64,000 bases of DNA from Cohnella sp. GbtcB17 (GTDB taxonomy: Bacteria; Bacillota; Bacilli; Paenibacillales; Paenibacillaceae), in the NCBI RefSeq assembly GCF_019091135.1, contig NZ_JAGXJW010000008.1, forward strand, positions 4,571 to 68,570. Reading direction: 5' to 3'. Numbering within the stretch: the stretch's first letter is position 1; the number at the start of each line of letters is the position of its first letter. Shown here piece after piece: positions 45,155 to 54,244 of the stretch. The notes under the pieces were generated by a model. The model saw only the letters and a program-made list of their open reading frames with translations, was not told the origin of the DNA and ran no database searches. The position numbers and the translations under genes are program-made.

Positions 45155-45961
45155 CTACAGGCGGCTGTTGCGATATTCGCTTGGCGTTTGGCCGTACTGC
45201 TTTTTGAACACCTCTCGAAAATAATCCTGGTCCGTATAGCCGATCCGTTCGCAAATCTCGTAGATGCGGTTCACCGGGTCCTTGAGCAGCCGTGCCGCCT
45301 CCTCCAGACGGTGCCGGACGATCCAAGCGTTAATCGTCGTTCCGGTCACTTCCTTGACGAGCAGGTTCACGTACTTCTCGCTAAGGCCGACCGCATCCGC
45401 CACGTCCGAGAGCGCGAGGTCGCCGCGCGCAAAGTTTTGTTTGATATAACCGATCGCCTGCTCGACGAGGCGCTTCTTCTTCAGGCTGCCCGACCATTCG
45501 CTTGTCGGCAGCGCCCCGGCCAGGTTCGGCAGCTCGTCCCGCAGCCTGCTCTCCGCCACAGCCAGTTCATCCTTCCGACGGCGCTCCCGTCCCAGGTCGC
45601 GTACGACCTCGGAGAATACCCGGGCGATCTCGTCAGGATCGATCGGCTTCAATATATAGTGCTGCACCTGCAGCGAGATCGCCTTCCTGGCGTGCTCGAA
45701 TTCGTTCAGTCCCGACAAAATGATGCAGCGGATATCCGGATTGCGAGCCCTGCACGCCTGAATCAGCTCGAGACCGTTCATCTTCGGCATCCCGATATCG
45801 GTCAGCAGCAGGTCCGGCGTCTCCCGCTCCAGCCGGGCCAGCGCCGCCTCGCCGTTCTCGGCGGTGCCGAGGAGCGAGATGCCGAGGCGCTCCCAGGGGA
45901 CGGATCGGGCAAGCGCGTCCCGGACTGTCTTCACGTCTTCGGCGATAAGCAGCTTATACAT
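45155..45961 (-). CDS. YesN-type response regulator, AraC family (cluster C)
   Basis: 268 residues from ATG 45961 (AAGGAGG 7 bases upstream), about half the length of the other two YesN proteins here because the variable middle is missing. Receiver with Asp55 ('LLTDIGMPKMNG') and AraC double HTH at about 170-265 ('DVADAVGLSEKYVNLLVKEV', 'EICERIGYTDQDYFREVFKK'). It overlaps the kinase gene by 8 bases. It presumably activates cluster C. Confidence 0.92.
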   Translation of the reverse strand: MYKLLIAEDVKTVRDALARSVPWERLGISLLGTAENGEAALARLERETPDLLLTDIGMPKMNGLELIQACRARNPDIRCIILSGLNEFEHARKAISLQVQHYILKPIDPDEIARVFSEVVRDLGRERRRKDELAVAESRLRDELPNLAGALPTSEWSGSLKKKRLVEQAIGYIKQNFARGDLALSDVADAVGLSEKYVNLLVKEVTGTTINAWIVRHRLEEAARLLKDPVNRIYEICERIGYTDQDYFREVFKKQYGQTPSEYRNSRL

Positions 45962-47882
45962 GTTCATACCTCCTTGGTGCCGGCGACGCATTCAGATTCG
46001 GGCGAAACGGAAGCACCGCCTCGACGCAGGTGCCTTCCGCCGTCTGCACGTATTTCAGACCGAACGCTTCCCCGCAATACAGACGGATGCGCCGATGGAC
46101 ATTCAGCGTACCGTAGCCGGAGCTGCCGCCGTCCTTGTTGCTTGGCGACGCGAGGGCCGGCGACTCTGCGGGCGTTCCGCCCGCCTCGCTCGCGCCCCGG
46201 TCGTCCGCCTCATTCCCCTTTTCCTCGATCGGCCGCTCCTCCAGCATCCGATTCATCGCCTCCGCATCGCAGCCGACGCCGTTGTCCTGCACGCGAAGAC
46301 GGAGCGAGATGCCGTCGAGCCGCGCCTCGATGGCGATCCGACATCCTTCCGTCCGACCGGCGAACCCGTGGACGATAGCATTCTCCGCGAGCGGCTGCAG
46401 GCAAAAATGCAGCATGGACGCGCTCAGCAGGTCGTCGGGCACGCGAATGTCGACGGCGAGATCATCCATGAGCAGCCGCTGGATATGAAGGTACGCCTCG
46501 ACGTGCCTGATCTCGCCCTCCAGCGAGATCCAGGTCTGCCCCCGGTTCAGACCGTACCGGAGCATGTTGGCAAGCGCGCGCACGATTCCGCCCGTCTCCT
46601 TGTCGCCCGACAAAATCGCGCGGCAATTGATCAGATCGAGCGTGTTGTACAAAAAGTGCGGGTTGATCTGTGCCTGCAGCAGCTCCAGCTGGAGCTGGCG
46701 GCGTTCGATCTCTTCCGCGAAGGACTTCTCGATTAAGCCGTGCAGCGTCACCAGCATCGTCGCGAACTTCTGCCCCAGCTCATCCACCTCGTAGATGCCC
46801 GAGCTTTGCGCCGGCAGCGGCTCCTTGAACGCCAGCACCTCGGGTCGTTGCATCGCGCCGACGAGCCGCGTGATCGGCACGGTCACCCGGACGACGATCC
46901 GGTTTAAAATAAAGCCCGCGATCAGCAGCGCAACGACCGCAGTCGCCGCGCCGATGGCCGAGATTGCGAACGTATACTGGTTGAAGTGGCTCTCCGGCAC
47001 GACCGTAAGCAGCTTCCAGCCGTTGGCGAACGTCTCGTACATGACCCGGTGCGGCTCGCCGTCGATTTTGCGGACCAGCGATCCCGAAGCGTCCAAAGCC
47101 GCGCTCACGTAGGGCAGTTCGCCAGCCGGCGTCAGAAACGGGTATCGTTCGCTGAAGATGACCCTGTCGCTCTCGTCCAGCAGCAGATGGTAGCCCTTCG
47201 CCAGCTTCGCGTTCTCGAAGATGCTTCGGATGCTGCCCGTGTCCGCCCCTACGACGACGGTGCCGATGTGCCGACCGTCCTTGATGCTCGTTTTTTTGCG
47301 CGCTGCGTAGATCATCGCCGGGTTGAAGGCGCCCGCCCGCTGGCCCCACCATTCCGCCTGCCGTCTCCCTTCGCTCAGATTGCGGTACCAGTCCTGGCTC
47401 CGCAGATCGATCGATTTGTAAATGCCCGTGGACGGATCGTAGCGATCCGGCGCCATGGCGTACAGTCCGCTGGACGGCTCGAGCGCGATGGATACGACAT
47501 AGGATCGGGTCGGGACCCTGCCGCCGCCTTGGCCGTTCAACAGCGACAGCAGCGATAAATTTTGCAGATTCGTCTGAAGCGCGAAAAAATCGTCCACCGC
47601 CTCGTAGGCCGCCGGATATTCGCTCTCCAGCAGCCCCTCGATCGACGGATTGGACAGGATAAACGCCGCGACATTGTTCATCGTATCGAATTGGTACCAG
47701 ATGTTGCGGTAGACGAACTTCATCGATTGCTCCGCCGTGTCGCGCGTATGATCGTTCTGCACCCGAATGAGGATGTAGCTGGCCGCCGTGGCGAAGAAGG
47801 CGATGATGACGACGATCAGCACAAAAATCGGCAGCCGGAGCCGAGACAGCAATCCGGCGCTGTGCCCGAAGCGTCCGTGCAC
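45954..47882 (-). CDS. YesM-type sensor histidine kinase (cluster C)
   Basis: 642 residues from GTG 47882 (GGAGG 7 bases upstream). Membrane helix at 18-39, a dCACHE-like domain to about 300, a second helix at 303-330, HAMP, His_kinase domain with His409 ('QINPHFLYNTLD') and HATPase. A roughly 40-residue Glu/Gly/Ser-rich insert ('ERPIEEKGNEADDRGASEAG') sits inside the HATPase lid region, before 'YGTLNVHRRI', and is not present in the other two YesM proteins of the window. Confidence 0.92.
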   Translation of the reverse strand: MHGRFGHSAGLLSRLRLPIFVLIVVIIAFFATAASYILIRVQNDHTRDTAEQSMKFVYRNIWYQFDTMNNVAAFILSNPSIEGLLESEYPAAYEAVDDFFALQTNLQNLSLLSLLNGQGGGRVPTRSYVVSIALEPSSGLYAMAPDRYDPSTGIYKSIDLRSQDWYRNLSEGRRQAEWWGQRAGAFNPAMIYAARKKTSIKDGRHIGTVVVGADTGSIRSIFENAKLAKGYHLLLDESDRVIFSERYPFLTPAGELPYVSAALDASGSLVRKIDGEPHRVMYETFANGWKLLTVVPESHFNQYTFAISAIGAATAVVALLIAGFILNRIVVRVTVPITRLVGAMQRPEVLAFKEPLPAQSSGIYEVDELGQKFATMLVTLHGLIEKSFAEEIERRQLQLELLQAQINPHFLYNTLDLINCRAILSGDKETGGIVRALANMLRYGLNRGQTWISLEGEIRHVEAYLHIQRLLMDDLAVDIRVPDDLLSASMLHFCLQPLAENAIVHGFAGRTEGCRIAIEARLDGISLRLRVQDNGVGCDAEAMNRMLEERPIEEKGNEADDRGASEAGGTPAESPALASPSNKDGGSSGYGTLNVHRRIRLYCGEAFGLKYVQTAEGTCVEAVLPFRPNLNASPAPRRYEHV

Positions 47883-47913
47883 GATCTTCCCTCCTCTCCT
47901 TCGGCAGGCCGAA

Positions 47914-47944
47914 GCCTCCCGCCGCCCTAGGGCGGCAAGGAGGC
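47914..47944 (-). other. Intercistronic hairpin
   Basis: A GC-rich stem (GCCTCC..GCCGCC with GGCGGC..GGAGGC around CTAG) lies between the SLH glycosidase stop and the kinase gene. There is no U-run, so RNA stabilisation or processing is more likely than termination. Confidence 0.55.
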
Positions 47945-47961
47945 CTTCCGTGCCTCTTTAT

Positions 47962-50900
47962 TTAGTCTTTCGCTTCGGAAAAGAGCAGGCTGCCGACGAT
48001 TCGGGCAGCCTCGGCGCGGGTCGCCGTGCCTTTGGGAACGAACCGATCGGCGCCTCTGCCCTTCGTCAATCCGAGCGCCACTGTCTCCCTCACGTACGTC
48101 AGCGCCCAAGCCGAGATGGCGGCTTCGTCCGCGAATAAGGATGCGTATGCCGATGCGGTTTGAACCGGCCGCTCGCCATGCAGCAGGCGATAAGCCTTCA
48201 TCGTCAGGACCGCCATCTCTTCGCGCGTCAGGCGGCCGTCCGGATCGAAGGACGTCGCGCTCTTGCCCGCAGCGATGCCCGCGCCGTAAGCGGCGGACAC
48301 GGCCTCCGCGTACCAGCTGTTCGCGGTGACGTCGGCGAAGATCGTCTCGACCGGCGCCGCATCGGCAGGCTTCGGCAGACGGAGCGCCTTCGCCAGCATC
48401 GCCGTGAATTCGGCGCGCGTGACCTCGCGGCCGGGCTCGAATGCGCCGGTGTCGCTGCCCTGGACGATGCCGCGGGCGGCCAGCGCCCGAACCGCGCCGT
48501 ACGCCCAATGCGCGTCCGGCAGGTCGGAAAATTCCCGCTTCACCTCAAGCATCGCATAGACGCTGAAGTGCCGGACCTCCGCGGTCAGGAAGCCGTCGGC
48601 TTGCTCGCCGCCGACCCATTCGGGTCTGCTTTCTTCGGCCATGTAATAGATCGCCGACAGCTTCGGGTCCAAAGACGGATCAATCCGGAACCCAATTGTG
48701 ATCGGCTCTTCGAACTGCGTCAGCGGAATCGCGCTCCCCGCTGCCGTCCTGATCGACAAGGTCAGCTCGTACGCTTCGCCGCCCGCGCGAACGGTCGTCC
48801 CGGGCGCTTTCGTCCCGGCAAGGAGCGCCTGCGAAGCGTCGGACTTGAGCGGCAGGAAGCTGAGCGAGAGCATGCTGCCCTGCCGGTCCGCCGCAGGCAC
48901 CCGCTCCGCCAGCTGCTTGAGCACGCCGGGCGGAATCTCCAGCACAAGCTTGCCGGCCCTTACCTCAAGCTTGTTGGCGCCGAGCCATGCCGCCGCGTCC
49001 GCCGGCAGCCGCAGCTCCGTCGTTCCGGCCGGCGCTTCGACAGAGCTGACGCCGTTCGCGGCGTTCTGAAGGGCCGCGGCCGATACCGTCAGGATGTCGG
49101 AAGGCGCTGCTAGCGAACTTGTGACGATCTCGGTGGTCGGCTGATCGGGCGGCGAACCGCCGTCGTCGCCACCATCGTCACCACCATCGTCGCCACCGTT
49201 ATCGCCGCCGTTATCTCCCCCATTGCCGCCGCCCGGCGGCAATGGAACGTCCACGAACGCGAACGCGTCGTACAGCGACGTGTTTTTCGAATCGGCGGTC
49301 CCCTGCGTCCATTGGATGAAGTTGTCCCGGCCGTTCTGGTAGTCGGCGTCGTTGACGGCGACGTTGAAGCCGAGCTTGCCGCCGAGCGCGGGCCGCAGAT
49401 CCTTGACGTAGGCGCTCGGGATCTTGAATTCGTATCGCGTGCGCTTCACCGCTTCGTCGCGAACCGCTTCGAACGGCACCTTGCCGCTCATGTCGCCGTT
49501 CGGATTCGGGGCCGTCGAGTTGAAGACGTTGACCAGATGCGTGCCGTCGTCGGCGAGCGCGAAGCTCCATTCCACGTCGTCCGCCCCGTACGGAGACTCC
49601 CGGTTGTTGAGCGGATCGAGGCTGATCTGCACGGAGTCGTTTTTCCACATGTTCGCCGCATTCTCCGACTGCTTGTGCACGTCGTCCCGCACGTCGACCG
49701 CGACGTACAGGCCGTCCGCCGCCCACTTGGCATAAGCCGTCGCCTCGAGATTGGCCGAATCCTGGTAACCCGTCGCATTCTGGCCCTTCCTGCGAAGATG
49801 GACCGGATAGGCGTCCTGCCAGTCTGCCAAATTCCCGTCTGCCGCGATCGCGACCTCGCCCGCCGACTGAATCAGATCGAAGTCCAGCGGCAGCTGCGCA
49901 TCGTGGAAAATGCTTCTGCCGTCCGACGCTTCGTCCACCTCCAGGTCGACCTTGTATTCATTGAAGGGAGCGGTCTGGCGGTACATCCACCGGAAATCCA
50001 GTTGGAGGCGGTCGCCCTTCTTCAAATTGCTGAACGCATTCGTCGTCACCGGCTCGAGCAAGCCGCCGTCCGGCCCCTTCAGCGTGACCGTGCCCGACTT
50101 GACGGCCGTCGACGTGCCGGTCAGCTGCACCGAGACGATATCGAGATTCTGGATCGTCTTCGCGACCGGCAGCAGCCTCACGTCAAGGCCGTCCTCGACG
50201 GTCAGCTCCACCTTTTTCGTATCGAAAAGCGCGCCGCCATGCTCGATCTCGAACGCGACCTCATAACGTCCCTTGATCGCGGACTGCGGCACGTTCACGT
50301 TGTAGGTCCGATCTACCGCGTCATGCGCGGGAATCGTAAGCTCGACCTCGGACGGCTCGCTCTGGGCGGATGTCCAGCCTGCCGGCACCTTGAGTCTGGC
50401 CTTCACCTGCTGCGGCGCGTCGGTATCGTTGACGAGCGAGAGCGTCAGCGGCGTCGCGTAGCCCGCCTCGCCGGTCGCCACGCTTGGCGTGACGTTCGCC
50501 ATGACGCCGATGAATTGCGCCGGCTCGGAGGCGATCATTGCCGTCGCCGCGCCGGCGAATTCGCGCGCCAGCAGATTGTAGGCGTAGCTCTCGCCGTAGC
50601 TGCCCCGCGCCTTCGCGGCTTCCGCCAAGCGGCCGTACCGGTTCATGCGCAGCACCGCCGACGCGGACACCGGCATGACGCTGTCGTTCCCCTTTTTGCT
50701 CTGGAAGGCCGCGTCCGCCGCCTGCGTCGCAGCGGCATAATCGAGCGCGTTCGCGCCGCTGCCGCCCTTGGCGTAGGCCAGCGCGACGGATGCGCTCTCG
50801 GCGTAGTTGTACAGCGCCTCCAGCGTCACGTATCCCGACGCGGCGATCAGATCGCCCGCTTCGATCTGGCCGGCCATCTCCGCCATGAGAGCATATATAT

Positions 50901-53900
50901 CCTTGATGCCCTGCTCAAGTCCTGCCGCTGGCGACGCCCCCTCGGTCGCCGTCTGCAGCGCGACGGCGATCCTGGCGATCTCGGCCGCATCCGCGTCGAC
51001 GAGCGTCCCGTTCGACGCGGCCCGCGTCAGCGCCAGCTTGGCGAGCGCCTCCTGCTTCTTGACCTGCAGCAGCTGCGCGGCGGATGCGTAGACGAACTCG
51101 GCCGGCGCCCCCGTCACGTAGAGCGGCGCGCCGGATACGACGAGCTGCAGTCCGGCGCTTCCCGCCGTCGCCGGCAGCTCCACGCCATTGATGTCCATCA
51201 CCTTCGCGCCGGCCGCCGCGAACGGCAGCTCGATCGCGCTCGTCGGCGGCTTGACGGCCGGATCGTCCTTGTGGTCGACCTTCTTCCAGGCGACGACGAC
51301 GGGCTTGCCGTCGTTCAGGAACACCTGGACCGCGACGTTCGGGTCCCCCGTATCCCAGGTTCCGACATACCGCGCGCGATCCAGCTCGGTCATCAACTGG
51401 TTCACCGCGGTGTAAGCCAGCTTCGGCCGTCCGTCGTTATCCGTGATCCCCCAGAAAATATCGTAGTACCGGTCGTCCGTGCCGTCGTTTTTATAATCGT
51501 AATATTCGTAAGCCTTCACCTGGTCCGTGACCATGTAGTTCAGGAAGGCGCGGACGATATAATCCCGCTGGACCTCCTCCGACACCGAAGGATAGCCGCT
51601 GTTTGCCGTCGGCCACCCGCCTTCGGTGAGATAATAATCCTTCCAGCCGCCGTATGCGTTAACGAGTCCCTTCACGCCGTCCGTCAGCTTCTGCAGATTG
51701 CCGTCGGGCATCGCATTGTAGACGTAAGGGTGGTAAGAATAGGCGTCCGCAAAATCGTACGAGCCGAGCTCGAGCTCCTTCGGCAGCACGCTGAGCACGC
51801 TCGACGTATGGTCGCCTGCGAGCAGCATCGCGTTGGGATCGGCCTTTTTCATGTTCAGGTAGGCGACCTTCTGCAGCTGCACGAACTCCGCCGGAATATA
51901 CGGCTTGGAGAAAATCTCCGGCTCGTTGGGCATCTCCCACTGCCGGATGCGATCCTTGTACTTCGCGACCGTGTTCGCCACGAAGTCGCCCATCGCTTTG
52001 AGCGAGGCGGTCGTATTGGCGATGCCCGCCTGGTAGTTCGCGTTTTTCTCCAGCGACAGCACCGTAATCTGGTTGAAGCCGTAGGAAAACAGCTTGTCGA
52101 GCGTCGGATCGGTCCGGCTGTAATCGTAAACGGTCGCACCGCTGCCGTCCTTGACGTTCTTGTCGACATCCTCCCAGACGATGCCGGAGCGGTGGCTGCG
52201 CGCGCCCAGCTTGCGGGCCCCGTCGATGATGTCGTCTTTCCAGTTGAGCGCGTAGTGGGTGTTGAGCCCGAACTTGCTCTCGTTGTCCAGATCGATCTCC
52301 CGGATCGGCGCGGCTTCCTTCGCGATCGCAAACCGCATCTTCTTCGACTTGCCGGGCTGCGGAACGCCGTCCACTTCGAAGTCCGCCGTCACCTCGTAGG
52401 TGCCGATCGCGGAGAGCTGCGGATCGAAGGAAATGATCTCCTTGTCGTTCTCGTACTTCGCCAGATCGTAAGTGCGCGTGCCCGTCGCCACGACCGCTTT
52501 GTCTCCGTCCGCACGGCGCACGGCATAGTCGATCTTGAACGTATGCGCCGCCGCGCCCGCATCGAGCGACAGATCCAGCCCCGGCGTGTCGCCCGGCGCG
52601 TAGATGCCCGAGAAGTTGCCCGACGGCTGTAGGTCGATGACGTAAGGGGGCAGCATCGGCTCGATCGAAAAGTCGTCGATCATCAGATTGGTGCCGCCGA
52701 CGACGTTCCATTGGAAGTAGCCTTTGAGCGGCGCGAGCGGATCGGAGTCTTCGCCGGACACCGTCTCTACGCCGTCGATGAACAGCTTGTGCGTGATCCC
52801 GCTGACCTGCAGCTCATAGTCGTGCCACTCGTCCAACAGCGACTTCACGTAGTTGGCGATGTAGTAGTTGCCGCCGAGCGTCGTTTTCCGCATGATAAAA
52901 TACTTCGAGTTGTGCGTCGCCCACTCCAGCGCATTGTTGTTGTTGTCGTCCTTCGCGCGGTAGCGGAAACGCCACGTATTTTGCAGCGCGGTGCTCGTGC
53001 GCTCGTACTTGACCTTGAACTTGACGATGAAGTTGTCCGCGTTCTGATACATCGGCAGGTTCAGCCTGGCGCTGCCCGAACCGTTCAGGTTCAGCACCTT
53101 GTTGCCGTCAGGCAGCTGAATCACCTTCGTCGCGCCGCCTACGGTCCAGCCCGGAGGCGCGGCATTCGCCGCCTCGCTATCGAAGTCGTTGACATAGGGA
53201 ACGATCTCCCCGATACCGACCGATACCTCGCCGGTCGCCGGGTAGCGCGCCTCGCCGCCCGTTCCGTTGTGCGCGGTGATATAGTAGCGGATGCGGTCGG
53301 CCCGCGCCGTTCCGGGAATCGTCCCGGCATAAGCCCCGCTGCCAAGCGGCGCGGCGGTCAAGATCCGATCCGGCGCCTCGTCCTCATAGCCGTAGTGAAT
53401 CTCGGCCGTCGTCGTCCCATAGGTCGCGTCCGCGACGGAGAAGGCAACGGCCACGTCCGCGTTGTACGGCACCTGCGAGAGCGGCGAATGCGAGATTGCG
53501 TATGCCGGCGGAGCCGCGACGATCGGCAGCACCGCCATGTCGTCAACACTCAGATTAACGGCCGGTCCGACGCTTCGAAGCCCGAAGCCCACACCGCCCG
53601 CCGCCAGCGAAGCGTCGGTGAATACGGTTACAAGAGCGCCGTCGATCGACAGCTTGAACTCGCTTCCCTTGACCTCCAGGCTGTATTGATGGCGGTCGGC
53701 CACGTTGAAGCCCGGCAGCGTCTGCGCGATCGGCACCGGCGCGCCGACTTGCTCTACGGTTGCCGAATTCGGATACTTCCACAGCTCCACGCTGCTCGTG
53801 TTCTTGAACTCCAGGAAGTAATAGGCCGTGCCGGACGAATACCTGAACATGACGCGGAAGCGATCCCCCTGCGCCGCGAAGGTCAGGTTGTAGTCGGCCG

Positions 53901-54159
53901 ATGCGTAAGACAGCTTGGCAGGCTTCACGATGGCGCGCTGGGGAGTGCCGCCCGCGATCGTGCCCGTCAGGCGCGCTTCCGCGCCGCTGCCCTGAACCTG
54001 CCAGGCGGTACTGCCGAACAAATCCCAGTTGCCGAGCCCGCCCGCGAAGCTGTCCTCGAACAGCGGCGCAGGCGCCTCGGCTCTTGCTGCCGCCGGCAAT
54101 GACGGGAGCAGCAGGGCTGCGACGAGAAGCATAATCAGGCTGCGGTAAGTTTTTCTCAT
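47962..54159 (-). CDS. SLH-anchored multidomain glycosidase, clan GH-A (GH39-like)
   Basis: 2065 residues from ATG 54159 (AAGGTGG 8 bases upstream). Signal peptide to about 27; two LamG-like beta-sandwich domains at about 30-205 and 305-500; a GH-A barrel at about 610-960 with acid/base Glu746 ('WEMPNEPE') and nucleophile Glu846 ('YYLTEGGWPT'), 100 residues apart. Helical and Ig-like domains come next, a CBM9-like domain at about 1440-1640 ('DGNLADWQDAYPVHLRRKG'), a Gly-Asp linker, and three C-terminal SLH repeats ('REVTRAEFTAMLAKAL', 'GRLTREEMAVLTMKAY', 'GTATRAEAARIVGSLL'). It is held on the cell wall and would cut polymer outside the cell. The substrate is inferred from the neighbours only. 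Confidence 0.88.
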   Translation of the reverse strand: MRKTYRSLIMLLVAALLLPSLPAAARAEAPAPLFEDSFAGGLGNWDLFGSTAWQVQGSGAEARLTGTIAGGTPQRAIVKPAKLSYASADYNLTFAAQGDRFRVMFRYSSGTAYYFLEFKNTSSVELWKYPNSATVEQVGAPVPIAQTLPGFNVADRHQYSLEVKGSEFKLSIDGALVTVFTDASLAAGGVGFGLRSVGPAVNLSVDDMAVLPIVAAPPAYAISHSPLSQVPYNADVAVAFSVADATYGTTTAEIHYGYEDEAPDRILTAAPLGSGAYAGTIPGTARADRIRYYITAHNGTGGEARYPATGEVSVGIGEIVPYVNDFDSEAANAAPPGWTVGGATKVIQLPDGNKVLNLNGSGSARLNLPMYQNADNFIVKFKVKYERTSTALQNTWRFRYRAKDDNNNNALEWATHNSKYFIMRKTTLGGNYYIANYVKSLLDEWHDYELQVSGITHKLFIDGVETVSGEDSDPLAPLKGYFQWNVVGGTNLMIDDFSIEPMLPPYVIDLQPSGNFSGIYAPGDTPGLDLSLDAGAAAHTFKIDYAVRRADGDKAVVATGTRTYDLAKYENDKEIISFDPQLSAIGTYEVTADFEVDGVPQPGKSKKMRFAIAKEAAPIREIDLDNESKFGLNTHYALNWKDDIIDGARKLGARSHRSGIVWEDVDKNVKDGSGATVYDYSRTDPTLDKLFSYGFNQITVLSLEKNANYQAGIANTTASLKAMGDFVANTVAKYKDRIRQWEMPNEPEIFSKPYIPAEFVQLQKVAYLNMKKADPNAMLLAGDHTSSVLSVLPKELELGSYDFADAYSYHPYVYNAMPDGNLQKLTDGVKGLVNAYGGWKDYYLTEGGWPTANSGYPSVSEEVQRDYIVRAFLNYMVTDQVKAYEYYDYKNDGTDDRYYDIFWGITDNDGRPKLAYTAVNQLMTELDRARYVGTWDTGDPNVAVQVFLNDGKPVVVAWKKVDHKDDPAVKPPTSAIELPFAAAGAKVMDINGVELPATAGSAGLQLVVSGAPLYVTGAPAEFVYASAAQLLQVKKQEALAKLALTRAASNGTLVDADAAEIARIAVALQTATEGASPAAGLEQGIKDIYALMAEMAGQIEAGDLIAASGYVTLEALYNYAESASVALAYAKGGSGANALDYAAATQAADAAFQSKKGNDSVMPVSASAVLRMNRYGRLAEAAKARGSYGESYAYNLLAREFAGAATAMIASEPAQFIGVMANVTPSVATGEAGYATPLTLSLVNDTDAPQQVKARLKVPAGWTSAQSEPSEVELTIPAHDAVDRTYNVNVPQSAIKGRYEVAFEIEHGGALFDTKKVELTVEDGLDVRLLPVAKTIQNLDIVSVQLTGTSTAVKSGTVTLKGPDGGLLEPVTTNAFSNLKKGDRLQLDFRWMYRQTAPFNEYKVDLEVDEASDGRSIFHDAQLPLDFDLIQSAGEVAIAADGNLADWQDAYPVHLRRKGQNATGYQDSANLEATAYAKWAADGLYVAVDVRDDVHKQSENAANMWKNDSVQISLDPLNNRESPYGADDVEWSFALADDGTHLVNVFNSTAPNPNGDMSGKVPFEAVRDEAVKRTRYEFKIPSAYVKDLRPALGGKLGFNVAVNDADYQNGRDNFIQWTQGTADSKNTSLYDAFAFVDVPLPPGGGNGGDNGGDNGGDDGGDDGGDDGGSPPDQPTTEIVTSSLAAPSDILTVSAAALQNAANGVSSVEAPAGTTELRLPADAAAWLGANKLEVRAGKLVLEIPPGVLKQLAERVPAADRQGSMLSLSFLPLKSDASQALLAGTKAPGTTVRAGGEAYELTLSIRTAAGSAIPLTQFEEPITIGFRIDPSLDPKLSAIYYMAEESRPEWVGGEQADGFLTAEVRHFSVYAMLEVKREFSDLPDAHWAYGAVRALAARGIVQGSDTGAFEPGREVTRAEFTAMLAKALRLPKPADAAPVETIFADVTANSWYAEAVSAAYGAGIAAGKSATSFDPDGRLTREEMAVLTMKAYRLLHGERPVQTASAYASLFADEAAISAWALTYVRETVALGLTKGRGADRFVPKGTATRAEAARIVGSLLFSEAKD

Positions 54160-54189
54160 TCGTCCAACCACCTTCTTCGGCAAGAGTTA

Positions 54190-54228
54190 AAGCCTCCCGC
54201 GGCATCGGCTGGCGAAGGCGGGAGACTT
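54190..54228 (-). terminator. Hairpin after the solute-binding-protein gene (cluster C)
   Basis: On the minus strand AAGTCTCCCGC pairs with GCGGGAGGCTT, followed by TAACTCTT. It sits between the lipoprotein stop and the ribosome site of the SLH glycosidase gene and is probably a leaky terminator. Confidence 0.6.
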
Positions 54229-54244
54229 TCGGATCAAACGGCTG

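Noticed and set aside
49312..52632. A 1106-codon plus-strand frame inside the SLH glycosidase gene
   Set aside because: Shadow frame of a GC-rich gene; its low-complexity Arg/Val/Leu-rich composition lacks any family motif, while the minus strand encodes the GH-A barrel.
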